A DNA stretch of 64,000 bases from Adiantum capillus-veneris (taxonomy: Eukaryota; Streptophyta; Polypodiopsida; Polypodiales; Pteridaceae), in assembly GCA_014529385.2 (NCBI GenBank), contig CM043958.1:118355018-118419017 (forward strand), read 5' to 3'. Each line of letters starts with the position of its first letter. Position 1 is the first letter of the stretch. Position numbers and translations under genes: made by a program. Shown piece after piece: positions 22,612 through 61,019 of this stretch. The notes below the pieces were generated by a model, which was given only the letters and a program-made list of their open reading frames with translations, searched no databases and was not told where the DNA came from.

Positions 22612-23780
22612 AATGCCTTTCCCTATACTAGATGATGATATATGAGAGTTCTCTAGGGATGGTGATATCATCCTCCTAGGGGACTTCAATGCTCGAACGG
22701 GCAACTCTCAGACAGTCTTCTACAACACTTCAAATGAGATGCTTAGAGAGCCGGATGTGGGTGACTTGGGGCTTGACAGATGCTCACATGACAGAGAACA
22801 GACAGAGTATGGGAGATACCTCATGGAGATGACGACCACACATGGGTTAGCCATACTTAATGGCTTATAGCGATTTCTTGGAGCAGCCGGTTTCACATGC
22901 TTTCCACACAGACACGGGGCCAGTACAGTGGACTATGTTATGGCACAGCCGAGCTTTATTCCTTGTATTCAGGATTTCATAGTGGGAGCCAGACCAATGG
23001 GTGTAGCAATGAATCATGCTCTTTTGACATTGTCCGTTTCATTTCAATATAGTACAGCCCAGACATCAGGAGGCAGGTCACATACCCGTTATTTATTTAC
23101 AGCAGAGACTGACTCGGTTTATATAGAGGAGATCTATAGCCGTCTATGCACAGCTAGTCCTGGTCTCTCAGTGGAGGAGTGCACCACTTTACTGACTGAG
23201 ACTCTGCATGCTGCAGCATCAGAGGCATACCCACACACTCAGCCGGGTCGGAGGCGACATTCTGGGAGCATACCCCAGCATAGTTGGTATGATGAGTGCA
23301 GAGAGATGAGAGCCAGCTCCAAAGAGATCTTCTTTTAGGAGTCATCACTTACAGACAGTCTCAGATTGCTTCCCGGCGCCTTGTGCGACGGAAGAAACGA
23401 GCGAGCTTGGCCCAGATGGAGCGAGACTTGTATCGGTTGTTCTTGAGTATAGACTCGGGAGAGACATGGCGATTCTTTCATGAGCACTCCCCTCTCCCAG
23501 TGATTAGTTCTCTTGATGTGTGGGACCAGTATGCGACATTGTTATATACAGTTCCCGGACAAGAACCCCTTCCAGATCCTACAGAGCCATGCCCACCTAC
23601 CAGCACCTTCTTTACCACTAAGATGGTAAAGAGAGCCATTGACAGGATGAGGTAGAGATATGTTAGAGATATGTTGGTAAAGGTTCTTGCAGTGTTGTTC
23701 AATCGTGCCATGTGTGAGGGCCTAGGGGTTACCTGAGACTTGGAGGTTGTCTACTATTGTGCCTATCTTCAAAGCAGGTG
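22612..23780 (+). pseudogene. CT-family LINE endonuclease to RT N-terminus fragment
   Basis: It encodes the endonuclease from LLGDFNARTGN (about 22,674) through FTCFPHRHGASTVDYVMAQPS and NHALLTLSVSFQY, to the linker before RT (SRRLVRRKKRASLAQMERDL) and the RT lead-in STIVPIFK near 23,750. Stops and frameshifts occur (a TAG in place of a codon near 22,868, a frame change near 23,300, a small deletion near 23,655). The 3' side is cut at about 23,780 by an L1-like fragment on the other strand. Confidence 0.88.
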
Positions 23781-24059
23781 AGTCCTTTTTGAGAGAGAAA
23801 GTATGCCTGACGAGGAGAGTGCTGAGTCAGAGGGGCTGAGAAGACCTTACTCCAATGAATACTCTCCAATCTCAGAGAATTCCCAGAAGGGAATTGACGA
23901 CCATGCCATGATAAATGCACTGTAACAGCCCTCCAATCAACAATAAGGGAAGAAGTAAAGGGGCAGCCTAGAATACGGCCTTCAAGCTTGCCAAATATGA
24001 CCAGCAGCAACCTTAGACTCGAATGCTTTCTTATCTATGCGCCAATATTGCCACACGCG
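23781..24059 (-). pseudogene. L1-like LINE fragment (RT to zf-RVT linker)
   Basis: Minus-strand translation gives FGKLEGRILGCPFTSSL, HLSWHGRQFPSGNSLRLESI and SPRQAYFLSQKG, closely matching the L1-like LINE at 32,690-32,890 and 56,660-56,800. Read on its own strand, it begins right after a (GT)n tract, the tail of another LINE. Confidence 0.85.
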
Positions 24060-24085
24060 CACACACACACACACACACACACACA
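24060..24085. repeat. (CA)n microsatellite
   Basis: This dinucleotide tract lies between the L1-like fragment and a third LINE-type 3' end. It is (TG)n on the minus strand. Confidence 0.95.
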
Positions 24086-24310
24086 AAAGTAGGGCTTGGA
24101 CCCTTTTGTATTACATCAGCAAAAGTACAAAAAGGCCAAAAGCATTACGAAACCCCTTAGGCATTACAATTAAGCAAATTGGCAATGACAAGTCCCATAT
24201 GACATAACAAGATTACAAAACCGTAGGGGAAAAACTACCAGTGATGCAAGGAATCAAAAGGGAAATACATCAAGAACTGGAGGCAAGGGAGTAATGGAAG
24301 ACCATATCGT
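24086..24310 (-). other. Probable 3' UTR of a third LINE lineage
   Basis: Non-coding. On the minus strand it reads ...GATGTAATACAAAAGGG...CCCTACTTTTG and then runs into (TG)n, the usual shape of a plant LINE 3' UTR. No RT is left, so the assignment is tentative. Confidence 0.45.
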
Positions 24311-24379
24311 GTCTCAAGTGTTCAGTTCTCTTTCAACTTCAAGTGTTTGTTGTTTTCAGTTCAGTTTGTGGTGGCGTCC

Positions 24380-24440
24380 GTTTGATCTCAAAGGTCATTG
24401 TTTAGTGTGAAGACGTTCAATATGTACTTTCTTTCTATTT
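24380..24440 (+). other. Degenerate 3' terminus of a CT-family LINE
   Basis: The run GATCTCAAAGGTCATTG...GAAGACGTTCAATATG followed by CTTTCTTTC matches, imperfectly, the terminal 50 bp shared by all CT-family copies here. Confidence 0.6.
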
Positions 24441-24478
24441 CTTTTGCGAAAGTAGAAAAGGCAATCATCAAAGTCTAC

Positions 24479-52003
<27,525 letters not shown>

Positions 52004-52389
52004 CTGATCAATTCAAAGAAAGAAGAGCAAAAGTCATCCAAAGAGGCCAAGCTCTAAATTGCATGTAAACTGTGGAGATTACAGTCTCAACAACCAAACT
52101 GTCCCTGGAGTTCATATGGTCAATAACCGCATATAGAAGAAGCCATGTCACATGCAACTCGGAAATTGGAGTTTGAAGTCTCAGCAACTATAGTGTCCAT
52201 GGAGTTGTCAATGTCAACAACCACACATAAAAGCCCTGTCACATGCAACTAGAAACATCGAAAGTCTTAAAACTGTGCTCGTGCCTTTCAAAACATTCAC
52301 TATAAAGATTGCTGCCAAAGGGCTGAGCAGTACCCTTACCTTGCTTACTTGACTACCCAATTTAAAAAGGACTTATCCGGTCCTCTCGC
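52004..52389. repeat. Imperfect tandem duplication in HRQ1 intron 1
   Basis: Two units of about 94 bp start at 52,083 and 52,177 (shared AGTCTCA.CAAC, GTCC.TGGAGTT, TGTCACATGCAACT). Apart from this no feature is seen before the copia relic. Confidence 0.7.
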
Positions 52390-53158
52390 CATTCAAGTCC
52401 CATTCTTCTTGATAAGTCTCATCTCCAATCCAAGAAAGTTATGAAGCAAGCTGAGATCTATCATCTCAAACTCCTTAACCAAGGTCTCCTTAGTATTGTG
52501 GATGTGCTCAACATGGCTACCCATAATCACAAGATCGTCCGCATAGAGAATAATAAGAGTCACCAATCCTCCCTCACTAAATATATACAAATTTGGGTCT
52601 GCAGACGAACGACAAAAGGAGTCCCGTAGGAAGAAAGACTCTATCGTTTGATACCACGCTCAAGAGGCTTGTTTCAAGCCTTCCACAACCTGCAAACCAT
52701 GCCACTGAAATCTGGATCCAACAACCTGGAGGCTGCTCCACATACACCTCCTCCTCTAAGTCGCCGTTGAGAAAAACCAAGACAACATCCATCTGATAAA
52801 TGGGGCCACACAAACAAGACAACAAGGGCAAAAACCGTCCGAATGGTCACCATACTCGCAATCGGTGCAAAGGTCTCGTCGTACCCCACACCATGTCTTT
52901 GAAAGAAGCCCCTTGCAACAAGTTGTGCTTTGTGCTTATCCAAAGAGCCATCAGATTTTTACTTGGTCTTGTACACCCATTTGACACCAATCACCTTCCG
53001 CTTGGCAGGCCGCGGAACCAACTCCCAAGTGTTGTTCTTCTTGATGGAATCAAGCTCTTTTTGCATGGCCAACTTCCACTTTGGTTGTGAAAGTGCTTTC
53101 TCGATTGTCAAAGAGTCTCTGTCCTTGATCATGCAGTGTAACAGGCTTGGACACCCCA
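52390..53158 (-). pseudogene. Copia reverse transcriptase relic
   Basis: Minus strand: ALSQPKWKLAMQKELDSIKK, NNTWELVPRP and VIGVKWVYKTK, DKHKAQLVARGF, YDETFAPIA, then YADDLVIMG (about 52,515-52,550) and EFEMIDLSLLHNFLGLEM. This is the standard copia RT order. Frameshifts occur near 52,940, 52,830 and 52,590, and a segment with the first catalytic Asp (QMDV) is distorted. Lies in HRQ1 intron 1. Confidence 0.9.
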
Positions 53159-53732
53159 AGTCAAGAATCTGGCACGACACACGAGAGAGAATTACTTTCA
53201 AATACTTCACACTTAAATCACAGTTCTATTGAGTCGACACTGCCCGGTGTAGTTCCGTGCCCAAAGAGATTGGCCCCAAAGACTGGCGCCCCTTTCGGTA
53301 TTTCTTTTAGTATTAATGCTTGAGCAAAGTACAGTGCCCGCGGGTCCTCTCTACTCGAAGGCTCGCCAGCACTTCAGAGCCAGAGAGTGGCCCAGGGTCT
53401 TATTTAAAGGCCCTTGGCCATGGAAAAGCAGTTACATGAAAAGCTTTCAAACTCAAAAGCAAGGGCTCCCAAAAGCTGGCGCTTAATTCAGCCAGTGCAA
53501 AATCCGGAAATCCGTATGCTGCCACATCAGCACAACCAGCGCAGAATCCAAAAATCCGTACGGCTTGTCAACACAATTTGTCGAGATCCGTACAGCCAAC
53601 GCTCTCTCTTTTTTTTTATTAATTCTAATGTCTCCAGGGCCCAAGGTCCTGTCGGCAGGTACCCATAAGTTGGGACAACTTATCACTTAAAGTCTCTTCC
53701 CTTTGGGCATGCCACATCATCAGTTTGTGACA
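53159..53732 (-). repeat. Gypsy-2 family 3' LTR
   Basis: Starts TGTCACAAACTGATGATG at 53,732 on the minus strand, directly after AAAAGGAGGC (polypurine tract at about 53,734-53,745). It shares long blocks with 54,537-55,081 (GCGCCCCTTTCGGTATTTCT on the plus strand). The left end is set by where the two copies stop matching; no clear CA terminus was found. Confidence 0.8.
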
Positions 53733-54299
53733 TAGCCTCCTTTTGACAGAATTGTAATCGCCCTCGATTACGCCTACAAAAACAGACAGGCCATAAACCA
53801 ATTCAGTAGACATTGACTCTAGGTACCGACGCACTAGACAACACAAATCTAGCACTTGCACAAAGACGACTCGGTCAATGAAAATTCAAATCACATCCAA
53901 ATCAATCACATAAACATTCATTCCAAATCTAAGACCGTGATTCCTGGCAACGTATTTAGCAATCGCATCTAGATCCACACTGAACCTCAGTGATGTCGGA
54001 TTAGCTAATTCTTATTGCGATCATGTCTATAGATTCTCAAGACAGAAATACTGCAATCATTTCGTCTTTCAATCCTGCACTCAAACAAAATCATATGAGA
54101 GAGTACACATCAATCAGATTCAAGTTCGAGAATTCCCATTTCCAATTTCCTTATTCATAAAGTCATACAACACAATACTATCAGCACAGCAGTATCCATA
54201 AGGAAATCGGTGACTTTATTCCGTCTAGGTAACGTGTGACGAAGGAGCGGAGTGGCTCCCCTCTCGTCCAGTCCCGTCTACACCAAATTCAACCTTATT
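53733..54299 (-). other. Gypsy-2 polypurine tract and 3' non-coding region
   Basis: Between the chromodomain stop and the LTR. AAAAGGAGGCTA next to the LTR start is the likely polypurine tract. Nothing else recognised. Confidence 0.6.
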
Positions 54300-54536
54300 G
54301 ATCTGCGGGATCTTTCGGAATAGATGTAGCTAAGCTGAAAGCCTCAAGATAAAGTTCCAATATCGGAGGAGTATCTGCTAGGTCCTCCTCCTCCATCCAC
54401 TTCGCATCTACTGCCGGATAGTTCTTGAATTTCACTAAGAACCACCGAATCACTTTACCTTTCACTTTCCTTTCTTTATGGGCCAGTATCTGTTATGAAA
54501 CGAGTATCTCCTCACTCTCTTATATTTTAGGTTGAA
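54300..54536 (-). pseudogene. Gypsy-2 chromodomain
   Basis: It encodes EEIL...QILAHKERKVKGKVIRW, then FLVKFKNYPAVDAKWMEEED and a stop after DPADQ. FLVKFKNYP...WMEEEDL is the chromodomain signature of plant chromoviruses, which guides integration to heterochromatin. It follows the integrase, with an LTR copy lying between. Confidence 0.82.
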
Positions 54537-55081
54537 GTCAGGAATCGAACACAACACACGAGAGAATCACTTAAAATACTTGACAACTTTAAAACTTGAG
54601 TCGACACGGCTCGGCAAAGTTTCATGAGAGGTATTGGCCCCAAAACCTAGCGCCCCTTTCGGTATTTCTTTATTATATTAATGCTTGAGAAAAGTACAAC
54701 TCCAAAAGGGGTCCTCTGCTCTCAGACTCCGCGTCCAGATGCTCTGAAGAGTGAGGCCCCTAATGGTCCTTTTATTCTTACAAGGGATACCAAAAGCAAA
54801 GCCCCAAAAGCAAAGCCCCAAAAGCAATTGGTTCTTAAAGCAATGATCCCAAAAGCAGCTAGATCCAAAAGCTTCCACAAAAAGCATCAACGCAAAAAGC
54901 GGAATTCCGTACAATCTGCCACGTCAACAGCCTGTCAGCGGGATATGCGGAGGTCCGTACTACTGCCATGTGCACCTGTCTCAACACAAAATCTGGGTGT
55001 TGTCGTACAAGTTGCCACGTCATCATCTGTTTGTACATCCTCTGCTCTCAGGTGGTCATGCCACGTCATCATTTTGTGACA
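54537..55081 (-). repeat. Gypsy-2 family solo LTR nested in pol
   Basis: 545 bp, starting TGTCACAAAATGATGACG at 55,081. It sits between WKIHN at the integrase end and the chromodomain, interrupting pol. No internal region follows, so it looks like a solo LTR. Its exact 3' end and target-site duplication are unresolved. Confidence 0.75.
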
Positions 55082-56000
55082 CATTGTGAATCTTCCAAGT
55101 GTCTAGCAACTTGAGTCTAAAGAATACATCATTTATCTTTTCTTGAATATGGAAAGGGCCATCATACCTCGTGCTTAGCTTTGGAAAAAGACGCTCCTTT
55201 CCCTTTCGTTTCCTTAGGCGTGCCTTCTCAAAACGTAGTAGCACCCAGTCATCCTCCTTCAACTTCAAGTCGCGTCGATGTTTATCTGCTCCCTTCTTAT
55301 GCCGTGCTTGAGACTTTTCGAGAGGCTCGCGAACCTTGGCAAAAGCAGTGTCCAAATCCCTCGTGTACCGATCTGCTTAAAAAATCTTGTCCTTGGTGCT
55401 TAGAAATGGAGGGACCTTCTTAGCACCTTCGATTGCCTCAAATGGCGCCTTCCCCGTCGAAGAGTGAACCGTGTTATTGTAGGCAAATTCCACCAAAGGC
55501 AAATACTTGTCCCATTAAGTCTTGTGATCCAAAATGAAAGAATTCAATAAATCCAAAACCACTAAATTGGCTATCTCAAATTGCCCATCTGTCTGCGGGT
55601 GAATTGATGATGAGAACTGCACCCGCGTGCCAATGTTCTCTCAAATTTCTCTCCAAAACAAACTCGTGAATCGGGGATCTCTGTCCGAAACTATCGTCTT
55701 AGACATGCCATGTAACCAAAAAATCTGTGCAATGAATAGTCTCGCCAAATGATTAGGCTTGACCGTCAACTTTACTTGAATAAAGTGAGCTTGCTTGCTA
55801 AATCTGTGAATGATTGTCCAAATGCCATCGTGTCCACTTTAGTCTTGGGAAGATCAAAGATGAAGTCCATAACAATGCTTTCCCAAGGGCGGGAGGGAAT
55901 GGGTAAAGGCTGTGCACACTGATGACATCATACAAAGGCTTCAAATCAACCCATCCAATTTGCAAACTCGTGGGTGACCTTTCAAGCCACTTTAGGAGTC
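55082..56000 (-). pseudogene. Gypsy-2 integrase
   Basis: Minus strand: PIPSRPWESIVMDFIFDLPK, IVSDRDPRFTSLFW, HPQTDGQFE, FAYNNTVHSSTGKAPFEAI, then ARHKKGADKHRRDLKLKEDD, WVLLRFEKARLR and YDGPFHIQEKI...WKIHN. Catalytic-core residues are recognisable but several stops occur (for example after FWREI, in the DHKT region, and before the last open stretch at 55,355). Confidence 0.88.
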
Positions 56001-56207
56001 CATTAACTAACTCTAGGTGAGTCCACACCCTATAGTATGACCCCCATGGGTACCCACACCCTTGAGTACCTTTTCCACATGCTAACACATGGTTCTATGC
56101 CACATGCATCCCAATAGGATAGAGGAGCTACACACCAACATAGGACAAAGCCCACAATTCCCAACATGTCACTCATACTCAAAAAGTGGATTGGGTTATG
56201 GAGTGCT
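56001..56207. other. Unassigned linker
   Basis: About 200 bp between the gypsy-2 integrase and the L1-like LINE. Nothing recognised. Confidence 0.4.
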
Positions 56208-57715
56208 TGAATGTCAAATTGCATTACTAGAAATTATCCACATAGCCACTACATGTTCGCTTGCAAATCGTTCAAAGTATCTCGACGGCTTACTTTCAGT
56301 TCTATTTGCCATTGTTGCATTGGCCTTGCCGTTGTCTCGCTTCCCTTATGTCAGATATTTTGTCTCATCCTAGCAAACACATGCTCACAAAAAAGGCCAG
56401 CATTTGATGTCGATTGAGAAACTTTGCACTCCTAAGCGCTTTGGTGGTCTCAATATCTTGGACTTGCACTGGCATCTTCTTGATAGAAAAGCCACGCTCT
56501 TGTGCAACAAACTCAACCTTGAGCACTTATGCTTGCCTACTTGTGCCAGTATGTTGTTACTTCCTCCTTTCGTCATTGGCAACCATCTCTCTGAGAGGTC
56601 GTGTTTGGCAAGATGGAAGGACACATTCTTCGATGCCCTTTTACTGCCAATTTGATTTTGCTTGGGAAGGTGTTACAATTCATTTATCATGGCATAATCG
56701 ACATTAGCGGGAAGGAAATGCACTTCGCCAGAAAGTCTTCATTGGAGTAGGGCAATTTCTCTCACTTTGGTTGACCCTTCGCCTTGCCAGGCATATTTTC
56801 TCGTCGTGGCCTTCGCATAGTTGGTGATGTGGTTGATGAAGTGGCTACACTTTTCAGTTTCCTCAAGCCGCTCTCCATTTTGGATTGGGTATGCATTACA
56901 GGCAGCTTTGGAGAGAACTTCAACACATGCTGGTTGACTTTTTATTCATTCCACCTTAGGCTGATGGTACCCGCATGTCTGATTGGTATTTCCGGGACAC
57001 TCCTTTTGAGGCCATTACTGTTAGTCAGGTCATGCTCTTCTTCTACCTCCGCCTTGGCTTGCTGACCACTGTAATGCCTTATGGTCAAGGCACAAGTCTG
57101 ATACCTGGTGGAGGAAGCCACTCTCTGCCCTCTGGAAGAGCCACTTGCCTTTGAAGAAGCGATTGTTTCTCTGGCGATGCTTGCTTGGAGTTCTCCCGGT
57201 GGCCACTTTTCTCAGTACACGTCAAATCTACTCTTCTCGTTGTGTTCGTTGTTTGACCACGAAAGCGATAATTAGTCACCTGCTTTGGGATTGCTGCATT
57301 ACTAGAGTTTTTCTTCGCTACATATCAGATTTATGCGGCTTCGTTTCCCCTCCATGGTCTTCCACAAACGGTTTTGGCCTTTTGGCATTCTCTCGCCTTC
57401 TGCATAGCAATTTGCAATCTTTCTCACGTGGGTCAGATTTTTGGTCTTATTGGACCCGGTGGCGTCAATGCAATGGATGAATGTTCCATAATTCTAATGC
57501 AGATCCTTTTCGGTTTTTCAAGCTTTCTCTTAAGCAATCTTTAAGCTTTGCCTTTGAAGTTGGTGATATCACTCCAGAGATACTTCAGCTTTCAAATGAA
57601 TGCTTTCAGCCCTCTTTCACAGCCGAACACTTCTGTGTTCTTTCTTTTGTATATGATCCTTTTTGTGGGTTTCTGTCGCCTTGAGGTTTCCTACTTGTAA
57701 ATTAATCCCAAAGAT
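56208..57715 (+). pseudogene. L1-like LINE, RT thumb to 3' end
   Basis: It matches 32,300-33,785 and 27,176-28,170: AWEGVTIHLSWHNRH, then zf-RVT LKKRLFLWRCLLGVLPVATF (57,150-57,210) with WDCCITRVF, and the 3' UTR TTTGTGGGTTTC...TTGAGGTTTCC. Many frameshifts. Ends ACCAAAAAAA before a GT tract. Lies in HRQ1 intron 1. Confidence 0.88.
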
Positions 57716-57728
57716 TTACCAAAAAAAT

Positions 57729-57734
57729 GTGTGC

Positions 57735-57766
<32 letters not shown>
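57729..57766. repeat. (GT)n at L1-like LINE end
   Basis: GTGTGCACAT followed by uninterrupted GT, directly after the LINE A-run. Confidence 0.95.
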
Positions 57767-57768
<2 letters not shown>

Positions 57769-59499
57769 AGCTGACCACCGGACCATGTCAAAGTTTTCAC
57801 AGTGGTCTCGCACAAGGCTCATCACTAGCTCTCATCAATGGTCCTCATCTTTAATTACAATCAGCTTCGATGTCAAGGAGAAAGCAAAGAGGCCCTTGTG
57901 AGAGGACATCGATGACAGAGAGATTGGTTGTAGTCTACAATGTGCAAGGCACTACAACAGCTAGGTTAAATCCTTGCATGTATCATGTGGATTGGACCGA
58001 GCCGTACTCAATGGGGCCAACAAGGCCATCATCCGTAGGCCTCAAAAAGCTCGGCATGGCATACACAACTCTATCTAGATGGCTCGTCACTGACTGGCCA
58101 GTTAAAGTGGTTCCCATATGAAAGGGCTCTCCATGCTGATAACAAGCTGCTCATACAAGTGACCAAGGGTGGTCCAGCATAGAACTGACATGCCCAATGG
58201 ATAGATCCAAGGTACACACAACTGTGACTGCTACTAACACTGCCAACTGCTCCTGCACACGAGACCACTAACACGGTCTCCACACGAGCTTCCCTAGACT
58301 CCTGTGAAAGAGAGGCTCTGGTAGGATCTCTCCTGGCAAGAAGGCTGAGCTCGAGAGAAAAGAACCAGGGTCAAGGCTACTCTATGCTGTGGCTAGCTTG
58401 GAGAACATGGATCTTCTCCTCCTGTATGCCTGCGCACCAAGATAGAGGTTCTCTAAATCTGCAAGATCATGGCGCCTCCTAGAACATGCCCTGAGAGAGT
58501 AATACACAAGGGTGATCCCCTGCTGCCCATCACATCTGCCGGTGTGTTGCCCTCATGCTGGTGACCGTAATTGCTGGTATGCAAAAACGCTAGGAGGGGC
58601 TGCTGAGAAATGCTAGCAGAACTGCCCTCCACCTACTCATCTGATCACCCTAGGGCTGCCCCCAAGGGGCGCCCCTGCAACCCAGGCCTGTGCACACTGT
58701 CCTCCCAAGGTGCCCCTGCCCCCACATATATACAACCAAAAAGGGTGGTCGGCCAGATTCCACGGCAGAGACAGAGGGAAAATAGGGAAAAGAAAGTACC
58801 GGAGGCCATATGGGCTATAGGAAAAATACCGGCAAGGCTCAAAAAAATACTCCCAGCCAGCAAGAGCCTAATGCCCATGGAACCAAGCCAAAACCAAGGC
58901 TAAACATGGCTAAACACAAGCCACATGAGAAAACAACCACACTGGCCGGTAGCCACAAAACAACCCTCGCTCCATCATTACACGGGACGTAGGGAACCGG
59001 GCTTAGGGACGCAAAAAGGCCGTAACCGGGCCGGGGACGAGGGAAACGGCTGGAAACGGCCGGATTTTCATGCGACCGGCGGGAATGCAGCCTGCCGTAC
59101 CGAGGACGGACTGGGACGGCCGAGAACGGGCAGCTTTTTAAAACTTGAAAAAGTGACCGTTTTTAACGGACAGAGGCAACCAACGTCTACTTTTTTGGGG
59201 GCTTTGGCCCTTGGGAGCCTCTGTCAAGTTCAAGGAAGGCTCAAGCGACAAGCTCTCTTCTCTACCATCTACTATCTAGACTCTACGCCGTCTACGGTCT
59301 ACCTACGGGCGCTCAAGCTCTACCCTTGAGTCTCTCTACCCACTTTCTCCCTCTTCTACCCTCTCAACTTTGAAGCTCTCCTCTACTCTCTCCACACAAG
59401 CTCTCCTTTTAGCTCTACTCTCTCTCCACCATCATGTCATCTCAAGCTAACTCCACTTCTCAAGCTGGCTCTTCTCAAAGGAGGCCCGCCATGCAAACA
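57767..59499. other. Unassigned region, including an ORF start cut by an LTR
   Basis: No family recognised. 58,980-59,130 is rich in GGCCGG and GGGACGG words. At 59,434 an ATG in ACCATCATGTC context opens MSSQANSTSQAGSSQRRPAM, which continues only 22 codons before the gypsy LTR at 59,500. The CTCT-rich stretch 59,320-59,430 could be its 5' UTR. Could be the 5' end of a transposon or host gene. Confidence 0.4.
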
Positions 59500-60728
59500 T
59501 GTAAGGTGCAGCGGAATGAATGTTTGAACTTTGCTCAAGATGAGTGCTCTGAACTGTGCTCAAGGTTCCTTTTTCTTACAGAAGGGAGAGCCTTCCGTTC
59601 CTTTAGTGAGAGAGTGCAATGGACACAAACAAAGTGAATGGACACTGTGCGTGAAGATGCATGAGACTGACAGATAGAGAAGAGAATACGACACCAGAGA
59701 CGTAAAACCCTCCTCCGAAGGCCCCACTCTCTATGGCGAGAGCGGTCTACTTATGATTGCACAAATCTCTACAATGCTTGGACTTGCCGACGATGTCGAT
59801 GACGATGAGGACGATGACGAGACGGGCTGAAATTTGAAAACGCTAAGGGCTGAAATCTGCAAATCTTCTATCTGCTGAATTCGGACTCTATGTCAGTGAC
59901 GATGTTGATGATGACGGTACGACGACGCCGCTGAAAACGCAGATGCTAAAATCTGTGTTTTCCGGGCTGAAACTGTAAACCTTGCGGAAACTCACCGTGC
60001 GGCGAGGAAACTGCTGCAGGAAGGTGAGATCTGCGAGGTTCGGGACTTCTTCTGCGATGTCTAAAGGCTGAAAACTGAAAACGCTGATGCTTCTTGGTGT
60101 TCCGTCGCGGTGAATCTGCAAAACGCCAGGGATGATCTGCAAACCAAAAACGCTAGGGCTGAAAATTGTTCTGCTGTCGCCGAATGTCCTACAAATGCAA
60201 AACGCTAGGCTGATCTACTGTGTCGTGATGACGCCGGGCTGATCTGCTGTGCACAAATTGCCAAGGGTGGTCTTGTAGATGAAAACCGCTAGGGTTGTCC
60301 TGCTGATGCAGAAAACGCTAGTCCTCTTGCGTTCTGCTGAGAAGTTGCTTGTTGAGCGAGTGCTCCTGCTGCCTCTTCTGCCAGAAAGTGCTAGCTCTGG
60401 TTTGCTTAGATACAAACTTAGCAAAATTGCCCTACCTACTTTCCAACAAAAGCCACTTAAAAATAATAAGTGAAAAATGTCAAAAATAGGAAAAATAGGC
60501 CTATGCACTGTAAAAATGCTACTGATGGGATTTGACTGGAATCTGATGATCATGTTGTGTGCAACCAGAGGATATGCATCTAATCTAAGTGTCTGGACAT
60601 GCATGGTCTGCGAACAGACTCACAAAAGTGCCAGATCACTTCCTATTCTAGACTGACTTGACTAAACTGAACCCTTGTCATGCTGTAGCTTGTCCACGGA
60701 CACATAGGGTTGGATGTGTCACGCGACA
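59500..60728 (-). repeat. Gypsy 3' LTR of element III
   Basis: 1,229 bp, same LTR family as elements I and II: starts TGTCGCGTGACACATCC at 60,728 and ends CTTACA at 59,500 on the minus strand. About eight AAAACGC motifs lie between 59,835 and 60,320. A polypurine tract (AAAAGGAGGGGA) at 60,729-60,740 precedes it. The matching 5' LTR is not present. Confidence 0.92.
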
Positions 60729-60740
60729 TCCCCTCCTTTT

Positions 60741-61019
60741 CAAAGTGAGGTACCGGTACCAAACTATATGGCGTCGAGGGAGATCGCCAATAGCATCCGG
60801 AATCCTGGAAGGGACTCTTCGCCGGCCCACTCTGATGTGTGGGTCGTGCAGTACTTGAACTTCATAAAGGTCTGCAACGCTTGCTTCTCTGGGCCGCGCC
60901 GAAAGCGACACAAAGTCTCCTGTGGCTCCTTCGATGCTTCAACTTCATCTAGAGTCACGCTTCTTCCGTCTTTAAGAATCTCCACGGCACAAACAGTGAG
61001 ATCGAATCTTGTCGAGCTT
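60741..61019 (-). pseudogene. Gypsy element III chromodomain-like C-terminus
   Basis: It encodes VEILKDGRSVTLDEVEASKE, ALQTFMKFKYCTTHTSEWAG and a stop just before the polypurine tract. It parallels the FLKFKDRGTHEAVWVDEEFF tail of element I in length and position. Confidence 0.75.
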
